Source of the DNA: Candidatus Rifleibacteriota bacterium
GTDB taxonomy: Bacteria; UBP17; UBA6191; JACPRK01
DNA: 12,806 nt
Reading direction: 5' to 3'
Assembly: GCA_016213865.1 (NCBI GenBank)
Contig: JACQZL010000284.1
Span: 860-13,665, forward strand
Below the pieces are notes generated by a model. It searched no databases. It was not told the DNA's origin and was given only the letters and a program-made list of their open reading frames with translations. Both the position numbers and the translations under genes were made by a program. Below, piece by piece: positions 1 through 6,233 of the stretch; the first letter of the stretch is position 1, and each line of letters opens with the position of its first letter.

Positions 1-2565
1 CTTGTTTCGGCACAGACACTTGCCGGGCCGGCAGCTCCGGAAACGTCTTGCGGTAGGGCAGCGGTGCCAGGTACTGCCGCCACTGGTCGCTGGTCAGGTT
101 CGAGGAAGCCAGCCGCGAGGCCGCGTCGAGCAGCTCTGCGAGGCCGACGCGCCAGAGCCGGAGCTCATGATCCAGGCTGACCGTGGCCAGGGTCCGACCG
201 TCGGGGCTGAACGTGAGCGCAACCAGGGCCTTGCCATGGCCGAGAAACACGGCAAGCGGAACCACCGCTTGCGGGTCGTCCATGGACACGCGGGTCGTGC
301 TCGATTCCCACACGTAGGCCGTCCCGTCGTCGCAGGCGGTCGCCAGCCTCTTGCCATCCGGACTGAAAGCCATCGCGTTGACGGCATCCGGGTGTATGCG
401 AAGAGCCGAGGCATCAGGCGAAGCGACCTCAACCCGCAGTTGTTCCAGAAGATCGCCCTTGAGCTTGGTCCCCTTGTCCGGGGTCACCTCGGCGAGTATC
501 AGAGTCCGTCCGTGGCCACAGACTGCGAGCGTCCTGTTGTCCGGCGCGGAGAAGAGAAGCGGAAGGCCGTTGCATCGGCACGACCTCCGGCCGTCAGGAG
601 CCCGGAACTCGTAAGAGGACAGGTCTCCGCAGGGGATGTTGAACGCGATTGGCTCCCCGGTCTTGCCGTCCCACAGACTGCAGGCTCCGCCCGACTCGAG
701 CGTTGCCAACCACTTGCCGTCGGCGCGAAAGGAAAGGGCGTACACGGGTCTTCGCGTGGAACGTGGTGGCTGAGAGAGGGGTGCCACGAGAGATGCTGAC
801 CCCACCTCCCAAAGCCGGCCCCCGTCACAGCCCGCGGTCGCCAGCCGCTTCCCGTCGGGGCTGAACGCAAGCATGGCTACACCGTCTTCGTGGGCAACAA
901 GCGGACTGGCTGACGCGGCAGGGGTGCCGGCCGTGAGATCCCACAAGCAAGCGGACCTGTCTCGACTCGCGGTCGCCAATCGCTTCCCATCGGGACTGAA
1001 AGCCACAGCCGTGATGCCCGCCTGGTGCCCCCGGAGCACGATTGACGACGCTGCCGGGTCCTTCGCGCCAGGGTCTTGCAGGCGACAAGTCCCGTCCTGG
1101 CTGCCCGTGGCCAGCCACCGGTCATCGGGACTGAAGGCCAGCGCGGTCACCGTTCCACCGGAGCCCTGGAGGCTCCTGGGAGGTGCGGCCTGTCCTTGGG
1201 TCGCAATCTGCCAGAGGTCGACGGTGGGCTCTCGACTTGCCAACGCCAGCCACTTGCCACTGGCGCTGAAGGCGAGGGTCCACCGGTCCTCCTTGGACTC
1301 GCCTCGGACAGGAGCGGAACGGCTCGCTTCGCTGGCTGGGATGTCCCACAGGTTGATCGTCCCGTCACGGTCCTGGGTCAAGAGCCTCCTGTCCTCGGAG
1401 CAGAATTCGATGGCCTCGATTGTCCTCTCGTGACCGCGAAACACAACGATCCGGGAATCGGGACCCTTGGCACCGAGGTCCCAGACCCTGGCAGTCAAGT
1501 CGCGACTCGCCGTCGCCAGCCTCCTTCCGTTCCGACTGAAGGCGACGGCCGAGAGCCCTTTCTCGTGGCCCGACAGCTCGAGAACCGACGAGGCCAGGTC
1601 CGTGACCCGCAGGTCCCAGATTCGGGCCGTGGCCCGAGCGCCCACGGTTGCCAGTCTGCCGCTATCCGGGCTGAAAGCGAGCGCCGTGCAGCCTCTCTCG
1701 TTGCCCGGCAGCACGACCGAGGACTCGCCCGCGTTCGTGGCGGCGAGATCCCACAGGCGAACCTCTCCGTCCGGGCTCAACGCGGCCAGCCACCTTCCGT
1801 CCGGACTGAAGAGGGTTATTGTGTCCCTGTCCGTGGCAGCGGGAGTCACCTCGCGTTTGGCTCCGAGCACCGTGCGTTTCTTCGCTGAGTCCAAGGCCAC
1901 CTTGTAGCCGCGCAGGACCACCGGCGATCTGCCCGGCTCCCTGGCGAACAGGCTCCACAGGCAGAGCTTGCCTCCAGGCTCTGCCGCGGAAAACCACCTG
2001 CTTCCGGCGCCAAACCGCCAGTCCATGCACCCGCGTTCGAGACTCCGAAGCACGAGGGATGTGGCGGCAGGGCTGTTGGCCGCCAGGTCCCAGATGGTGG
2101 CCTGCGGTAGCGCAACCACCGCGAGTCTCGTCCCGTCCGGGTCCCAGCCGAGGACCTCCGGGTCGCCAAGACCGCTAGTTCCGCCAAGTACCAGGGGCAA
2201 GGCAGTCGGCTCCCCGGCCGTCAGGTCCCAGACCAGGGCGGTGGCCTTCTGGGCACTGGTGGCCAGTCTCTTGCCATCCGGACTGAACGCAGGATCGGCG
2301 CCAGTCCAGTCCTTCAGCCCGCGAAGTACGGTCGGCGTGGCAGAGGGACCGAGCGCCTTCAGATCCCATAGCCGTACCGTCGAACTCGAAGACAGCGCCA
2401 GCGATCGGCTGTCGGGGCTGAAGACAGGTCTTCGCCGCCAATCACCCAATGCGCTGTCGACAATCGGAACCGGCGGGTTGCACGGGTCGGCAGCCGTCAG
2501 ATCCCACAGACGAACAGTGTGCCGACCGCTCGAGGTCGCCAGCCACTTTCCGTCGGGGCTGACCG
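1..2565 (-). repeat. WD40-coding repeat array (paralogue 1)
   Basis: On the plus strand a motif close to gccagccacttgccgtcggg followed by ctgaa recurs every 120-170 bases (for example near 341, 841, 972, 1108, 1659, 1788, 2267 and 2538). Its complement encodes FSPDGKWLA. About 17 units are seen; they are diverged, so this is an old protein repeat rather than a recent tandem DNA duplication. Confidence 0.85.
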
Positions 2566-3058
2566 TGAGGGGGCCGCTCCGACCGATCAGACCCCTGAGA
2601 TCGACGCCCTCGAGCGCGTCACGCAGCAGCCGCTCGGGATTGGCCAGGCCAACACCGCACTCGGTGGCGATCCGGACGGATTCGACGGCCAGCAAGGTGC
2701 TGAGGCTTCGATCTCTGCCGAGCATGGAACGACCGGCAGCCATGACCCGCAGCGCCAGGCTGACTTGGAGGTGGGCCTCGGCCTGCCGACGGAACCACGT
2801 CGCAACCCCTCCCAGAGCGATCGCCAGCAGCGCCACGCCCGCCAGACCCCACGCCCACCTGCGCAGGCGGCTGGCGGCCGCGGACTGCGTCCGGGCCAGG
2901 TCCTTGGCCAACTCGAGCTCGCGGCGCTGCTGCTCTTCGCGCTCGGAGGCGGCTGTCTCCTCGTCCCGGGCACTCGCCTCGATGAACGCGCGCTCTCCGG
3001 GCGTCAGGCTTGGGCCTCGCTCCGACAGCCAGTGTCGCGCTTGGGCAAGGCCGTCCCC
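1..3058 (-). CDS. Transmembrane - WD40 beta-propeller part of the same frameshifted gene (open at window start)
   Basis: From about 3058 down to position 2 the minus-strand frame whose codons start at plus positions equal to 2 modulo 3 is free of stop codons for about 1018 codons (I checked each triplet for tta/cta/tca). It carries on directly where the TIR-NTPase part fails: a family linker (LTPGERAFIEASARDEE), a charged helical stretch, one membrane segment (WAWGLAGVALLAIALGG, about 2810-2870), then some 17 degenerate WD40 units, each with an F-S-P-D-G-K-W-L-A-like strand and usually a following V-W-D-L strand, from 2565 to about 190. After the last blade a non-WD tail (NLTSDQWRQYLAPLPYRKTF) matches the C-terminus of the paralogue ending at 6234, so the stop probably lies just outside the window. 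No credible ribosome binding site or start was found for independent translation of this half. Combined, the gene would encode at least about 1570 residues. The WD40 part is presumably the sensor. Confidence 0.88.
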
Positions 3059-4718
3059 CCAGCAGATTGCGCGGGTCACGTCGCGCGTCCTCCCAGAGTG
3101 CCAAGGCCTGCCCGAGACGCGCACGCCACAGCAGAAACTCACGGTCCTCCGCGAGCCACGCCTGCAGCCGGCTCCACTGCGTGAGCAGCGCCTCGTGCGC
3201 GACCTCGACGGTCTCTTGGCCGCTGGCGAGGTCCCGCCCCACCACCAGCAGCCGTTCGGTCGCCAGGCGGCGCGAAAGCTCGCGCTGACCGTCCGTCAGC
3301 TCCGATGCCGCAGCCCGCCGGCGCGTGCCGCGATCGCCCTCTCCGAGCTGGACCAGATGGTCAAGGAACAGGTGCCGGACGGCCTCCTGCTCGGCCGCGG
3401 ACAGGACGCCGTGGAGCCTCTCCACTCGGTGTGCAATGGCCCCTTTCAGCTCCCCTATGGCCTCGTAGGCCTCGTGCGTCAGTCGCTGTCCGCTCCTGGT
3501 GCGCCATAGCTCCGCCAGCACGAACTCGAGCAACGGCAGGCTTCCGGGCTGTCCCAGGACCTGCTCCAGGAGCCGTTCCACGAGCCCCGGCTCGAACCCG
3601 AGGTGCACCTGAGCGGCAGGCAACTCGATCGCTTGCTCGAGCTCCTCACGCGTCATCAATCCCAAGTTCACAACGGCATCCTGCAGGCGATCCGCGAGCG
3701 GCCGGTAGCCCAGAGCGTCCTGGTAGAAGTCGGCACGCAAGGTCAGGACCACGACCAGCGGCACGCCTGCGCCGGTCGCCTCGAGTACGAGTTCGATGAA
3801 CCGAGTCCGCGCGCTGCCGTCGCTGCAAAGCGCGTACAGCTCCTCCCACTGGTCCACGACCAGCAGGAGCCTCTTGGTACCGCGCTGGGTCTCCAGGATG
3901 CGCTCGACGACGTCTCCGAGACGCACGTGTCCCTGGGCGAAGGCCTGCTCGAGCTGCCCAAGGGCCGCCAGCCGCTCGACCTCGCTCGCCTCCGGCTCCA
4001 GCAGACGAGTCATCTCGGCCGCCAGTGCCCGCAGCGGACGACCCGTGGGCGTCAACTGCGCGACCTCCCACGGGCCCCGTCCGAGGCCCCTCCGCAGGCG
4101 TGGCACCAGGCCAGCCTGCACGACCGACGACTTGCCGCTGCCCGACGGCCCGACGACAGCCAAAAAATCCGCCTTCTCGACTTTCTCGAGGAGCCGGCGA
4201 GTGAAGACCTGGCGGCCCCGGAAGACCGCGGCGTCCTCCTCGCGGAAGGGGTTCAGCCCGCGGTACGGACAGATGCTGGCCCTCGTAGCCTGCACGGCGG
4301 ACTCCCCCCGGGCACCGATCGGGTCACCCAGGGTCGCCGCGGCCAGAAGGTCGAGACCGCCCGGAGCGTCAGGCTGCTCGCGCAGGTCGACCCAGACATA
4401 CAGAGACAGCAGGCCGAGCGCGGGCTCACCGCCCGGCAACAAGACAGGGATGACCCGGAAGGAAGGCGCTTCGGCGTGCTGCTCCATCGCCAGTTCGCGC
4501 TCGCGCTGCTGCCAGCGACCCATCCCGTGCGGACCGAGCAAGAGGACAGCCGCTCGGCAGTCGGACATCCTGCGCTGCAGCGTCTCGGACCACGCGTCGC
4601 CTGCCGTCCGGTACCAATGCTGGGCGAAAACCGTGAGACCGCGAGTCCGCAGAGCGGCGGCGGTCACCTCCGCGCTCACAGCGTCCCGTGCGTCGAAACT
4701 GAGGAACACGTCATCCAT
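2619..4718 (-). CDS. TIR - nSTAND NTPase protein, 5' part of a frameshifted TIR-NTPase-WD40 gene
   Basis: The ATG at 4718 opens a 699-codon frame, but only about the first 552 residues (to about 3061) look like the real protein; beyond that the frame is arginine/proline-rich shadow. Residues 1-115 are a TIR domain: an opening DDVFLSF strand and WQQRE, whose W69 and E73 match the W-x-x-x-E of catalytic SARM1-type TIRs. Residues 150-170 (CPYRGLNPFREEDAAVFRGR) are the hallmark entry to nSTAND1-type NTPases. Walker A is GPSGSGKSS (190-198) and Walker B is LLLVVDQWEEL (284-294). VAHEALLTQWSRLQAWL (506-522) is the winged-helix/linker segment of this family. By family knowledge this is an NAD-consuming effector coupled to an ATP-driven oligomerisation switch; a role in phage defence is inferred. 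The start is supported by a weak GAAGG upstream and by alignment with the paralogue at 10112. The homologous protein continues in another frame from about 3058 down to position 1. If the frameshift is real, the product stops at 2619 without its WD40 sensor. Confidence 0.9.
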   Translation of the reverse strand: MDDVFLSFDARDAVSAEVTAAALRTRGLTVFAQHWYRTAGDAWSETLQRRMSDCRAAVLLLGPHGMGRWQQRERELAMEQHAEAPSFRVIPVLLPGGEPALGLLSLYVWVDLREQPDAPGGLDLLAAATLGDPIGARGESAVQATRASICPYRGLNPFREEDAAVFRGRQVFTRRLLEKVEKADFLAVVGPSGSGKSSVVQAGLVPRLRRGLGRGPWEVAQLTPTGRPLRALAAEMTRLLEPEASEVERLAALGQLEQAFAQGHVRLGDVVERILETQRGTKRLLLVVDQWEELYALCSDGSARTRFIELVLEATGAGVPLVVVLTLRADFYQDALGYRPLADRLQDAVVNLGLMTREELEQAIELPAAQVHLGFEPGLVERLLEQVLGQPGSLPLLEFVLAELWRTRSGQRLTHEAYEAIGELKGAIAHRVERLHGVLSAAEQEAVRHLFLDHLVQLGEGDRGTRRRAAASELTDGQRELSRRLATERLLVVGRDLASGQETVEVAHEALLTQWSRLQAWLAEDREFLLWRARLGQALALWEDARRDPRNLLGGRPCPSATLAVGARPKPDARRARVHRGECPGRGDSRLRARRAAAPRARVGQGPGPDAVRGRQPPAQVGVGSGGRGAAGDRSGRGCDVVPSAGRGPPPSQPGAAGHGCRSFHARQRSKPQHLAGRRIRPDRHRVRCWPGQSRAAAA
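3055..3060 (-). other. Frameshift site in a six-base C run (G6 in the coding strand)
   Basis: Upstream the coding strand reads ...R-N-L-L in one frame; downstream G-D-G-L-A-Q-A-R-H-W-L continues in another. The change falls exactly at the G6 homopolymer. Removing one G, or adding two bases, joins the frames. A homopolymer sequencing or assembly error, a true mutation, or slippage during expression would all look like this. Confidence 0.85.
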
Positions 4719-4742
4719 GGCGGCCTTCGGGTCGTTCCAGAG

Positions 4743-4762
4743 GCAAGTCTACCCCGTCAGAC
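4743..4762 (-). promoter_or_regulatory. Leader/promoter-like element upstream of TIR gene 1
   Basis: The plus-strand 20-mer gcaagtctaccccgtcagac lies 24 bases before the ATG at 4718. In the coding direction it contains TAGACT, a plausible -10 hexamer, flanked by short GTCT/AGAC complementary ends; no good -35 is evident. The same element, 18 of 20 bases identical, recurs at 6130-6149, which argues that it is functional or was duplicated with the gene. Similarity continues towards the start codon, including the AGGC near the weak ribosome binding site. Confidence 0.45.
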
Positions 4763-4798
4763 GGGTGCATGTTCTGTGCCTGGGTAATCCGCAAACCC

Positions 4799-4827
4799 GC
4801 TCGTGGTGAGCCTGTCGAACCACGGGC
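4799..4827. repeat. REP-like extragenic palindrome
   Basis: The core tcgtggtgagcctgtcgaac, extended by cacg, has complementary ends CGTGGT/ACCACG around an 11-base centre. It resembles the CGTGGTGAGCTTGTCGAACCACG-type dispersed intergenic repeat that I recall from many GC-rich bacterial genomes; that identity is from memory and only one copy is in this window. It sits in the 337-base spacer between hepT and TIR gene 1 (4719-5055), where I see no convincing gene. Confidence 0.4.
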
Positions 4828-5055
4828 GGCGCCCTATGGCTCATCCCTCGACCTCCTTGACGCAATCGGGATCGAGCGGACGGAGGTCGTTGGCCACTCC
4901 AGGGGACGTGGACTTGGTGGGGGTCAGGTCGCATTTGAACCACCGCGCCATCGTGAACCCTGTCAGCCAGATGTCGCCCTCTCCGCCACCACCGGCACTG
5001 CGGCCTCTGGGTGGCTCTGGAGCCGGCGGCCGGCCACTGGCGGGCCACGCCAGCC

Positions 5056-5403
5056 CTAGTTTTCCAGCTTCGGAGCGTCGGCTCGCAGGGCTTGCACTGC
5101 CAGCTTCAGATGCGGAAGATCTCTCTGGATGACCTCCCACGCGACCTCGACGTCGAGACCGAGATAGTCGTGTACGAGCACATTTCGGAAAGACGCGATA
5201 CCCGACCAGTCGATTTCCGGGTGCCGTTCTTTCATGCCATCCGGGAGGCGCTGCGTTGACTCAGCCAAGGTCTGCAGGGACCGGAGAACCGCGTCGCGGA
5301 CGAGCCGTGAGTGCAGAAAGACATCCTTGCCAGATCGGGTGTCCTCCTCAATCCACCCAATCGCTTCCAAGATGTGGTCCAGATAGACCATCGGGTCCTT
5401 CAT
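5056..5403 (-). CDS. hepT: HepT-like HEPN toxin (RNase)
   Basis: This 115-residue all-helical protein carries the HEPN active-site motif R-N-V-L-V-H-D-Y: R73, H78 and Y80 fit the Rx4HxY pattern of HepT toxins. In that family the Arg and His form a metal-independent RNase site at a dimer interface, and the Tyr is the residue AMPylated by the partner MNT protein. The ATG at 5403 overlaps the TGA of the upstream nucleotidyltransferase gene as ATGA, so the two are translationally coupled. Length and gene order (antitoxin first, toxin second) are normal for the MntA/HepT system. GC is visibly lower than in the flanking WD40 genes (about 53% in one line counted by hand), consistent with separate acquisition. 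The natural RNA target is not evident from sequence. Confidence 0.93.
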   Translation of the reverse strand: MKDPMVYLDHILEAIGWIEEDTRSGKDVFLHSRLVRDAVLRSLQTLAESTQRLPDGMKERHPEIDWSGIASFRNVLVHDYLGLDVEVAWEVIQRDLPHLKLAVQALRADAPKLEN

Positions 5404-5690
5404 ATCGGCTGAGCCTCGCGAAGAACGTAGGGGCGTAGCCGTGGATTCAACCCGCGCTCAGTTACAACCTCGACTCTTCGCCCTAGGACCCTCTGAAGGT
5501 CGTTGATCAGACCACCCGGGAACCACGGCGTAGTGACTCCAGTGATCTCGACCAGAAAATCTACGTCACTCGCCTCAGTCTCCTCCTCTCGCGCAACAGA
5601 CCCAAACACTCTCACGTTGCCGACCCCATGCTTCGAGGCCACACGCAGGATCTCCTCCCGTTTCATCCGAATCAGTTCCAGTACCTTCAC
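5400..5690 (-). CDS. mntA: MntA-like minimal nucleotidyltransferase antitoxin
   Basis: This 96-residue protein shows the nucleotidyltransferase signature G30-S31, ten residues, then D42-V-D44 (GSx10DxD). MntA antitoxins transfer AMP to the Tyr of the HepT motif and so silence the toxin. The N-terminus (LIRMKREEILRVASKHGVGN) is the usual MNT helix. The third acidic position, normally Asp in VDLVT, appears as Glu in VEVVTERGL. The start is the GTG at 5690, preceded at 9 bases by a perfect AGGAGG (5700-5705); the first ATG in frame is at codon 9 and would remove the N-terminal strand. It overlaps hepT by four bases. A 5' remnant of a second homologous gene lies at 6018-6098. Confidence 0.94.
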   Translation of the reverse strand: MKVLELIRMKREEILRVASKHGVGNVRVFGSVAREEETEASDVDFLVEITGVTTPWFPGGLINDLQRVLGRRVEVVTERGLNPRLRPYVLREAQPI

Positions 5691-5699
5691 CTCTCATCA

Positions 5700-5705
5700 C
5701 CTCCT
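5700..5705 (-). promoter_or_regulatory. Strong Shine-Dalgarno fixing the GTG start of mntA
   Basis: cctcct on the plus strand (AGGAGG in the coding strand) sits nine bases before the GTG at 5688-5690. It is the clearest ribosome binding site seen in the island, which contrasts with the weak ones before both TIR genes. Confidence 0.75.
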
Positions 5706-5818
5706 CGGCAACGGCCAAATGCCCTCCAACAACGGTGAAGATACCGGGGAAGCTCTACCGGGTCAAGTCGTTCAACCGTGTCCGGGAGCGTCCCCGGATA
5801 ATGGGGCAGAGAGGCCCT

Positions 5819-5890
5819 AACGCAAAGACGCCAAGACGCAAAGACGCCAGGAAATGCTGATCAATAGGACCTTCTTTGCGTCCTTGCGTT
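5819..5890. repeat. Imperfect inverted repeat of the acgcaaagacgcc dispersed type
   Basis: The left arm (5819-5846) is two tandem copies of gcaaagacgcc spaced by aagac; the right arm (5871-5890, cttctttgcgtccttgcgtt) is its complement apart from one base change and an eight-base insertion in the left arm. The loop is about 24 bases. Similar cgcaaagacgccaagacgca sequences are, from memory, common intergenic repeats in many bacterial genomes. It lies in the gene-poor stretch 5691-6017, where I see no intact gene. Confidence 0.6.
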
Positions 5891-6005
5891 GAAGACAGTC
5901 ACCGTGGCCACTCGCCAACGCGGCTTCCCACGTTTCAGGGCCGCTCCCACCGTGTCCCTGCCTTACGGGAACCATGCGCTTGAGCGGCTGCCGCCGCGGC
6001 CGCAC

Positions 6006-6051
6006 CCGGATTGCTCGGGCCCCGCCTACTCCGTGCCGGTGAGCAATCCGG
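6006..6051. repeat. 11-bp perfect inverted repeat at the antitoxin break point
   Basis: ccggattgctc (6006-6016) and gagcaatccgg (6041-6051) are exact reverse complements separated by 24 bases. The right copy is the natural LRIA-coding part of the MNT remnant; the left copy lies just past the end of homology. Confidence 0.85.
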
Positions 6052-6098
6052 AGGATCTCCTCCCGTCTGGCTCTCAAGACTTGCTCAATCCTGATGGC
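6018..6098 (-). pseudogene. 5' remnant of a second MntA-type antitoxin gene
   Basis: The minus strand encodes AIRIEQVLRARREEILRIAH followed by RHGVGGAR, clearly the N-terminal helix of an MNT protein and parallel to MKREEILRVASKHGVGNVR in the intact gene at 5690. Homology stops at about 6018, before the GSx10DxD active site, and the frame then runs into unrelated arginine-rich sequence and the dispersed repeat (nominal stop at 5817). There is no partner hepT. The break coincides with an 11-base inverted repeat (6006-6016 and 6041-6051), pointing to a rearrangement. Directly upstream is the decayed leader at 6103-6149. Confidence 0.8.
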
Positions 6099-6102
6099 CG
6101 AC

Positions 6103-6149
6103 GATGCTAGCCTCCAGGTCGCTCCGGGAGCAAGTCTATACCGTCAGAC
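6103..6149 (-). promoter_or_regulatory. Second copy of the TIR-gene leader, without a following TIR gene
   Basis: The element gcaagtctataccgtcagac (6130-6149) differs from 4743-4762 at two of 20 bases, and alignment without gaps continues to 6103 (about 26 of 36 further bases by my hand count). The position corresponding to the start ATG of TIR gene 1 reads ATC here, and what follows is the antitoxin remnant rather than a TIR domain. In the coding direction it contains TATAGA/TAGACT. It lies 85 bases downstream of the stop of TIR gene 2. Confidence 0.6.
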
Positions 6150-6233
6150 CGGACCCTGTCGGGTCCCGGAGAGGTCCGCAACCGGCGAGGTCGGCCCTGC
6201 ACCCGGGGCGGTCCGGCCCCTGGTCCGCCATCG

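Noticed and set aside
2..799. Long plus-strand open frame over the WD40 region (and similar frames at 1076-1888, 1968-3509, 3603-4787, 6814-7977, 8784-10139)
   Set aside because: These are mirror frames of the repeated, GC-rich WD40/NTPase genes. They are rich in Arg, Pro and Ser, show no domain, and the minus strand encodes recognisable TIR, Walker and WD40 motifs.
1..2565. Regular plus-strand repeat considered as a CRISPR-like or tandem DNA array
   Set aside because: Spacing is irregular (120-170 bases), units are diverged, and the complement encodes WD40 strands in one continuous frame.
4769..5059. Plus-strand frame with EVVGHSRG, resembling the nucleophile elbow of alpha/beta hydrolases
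   Set aside because: Only that short stretch fits; it starts inside the palindromic repeat, lacks the rest of the fold, and the flanks are low-complexity.
4749..5140. Small minus-strand frames between hepT and TIR gene 1
   Set aside because: No family motif, atypical composition, overlap with hepT and the palindromic repeat. I treat 4719-5055 as intergenic.
6199..6225. Possible terminator after TIR gene 2 (ggggc/gcccc hairpin)
   Set aside because: Five-base stem with no T tract in the direction of transcription; too easily formed in GC-rich DNA.
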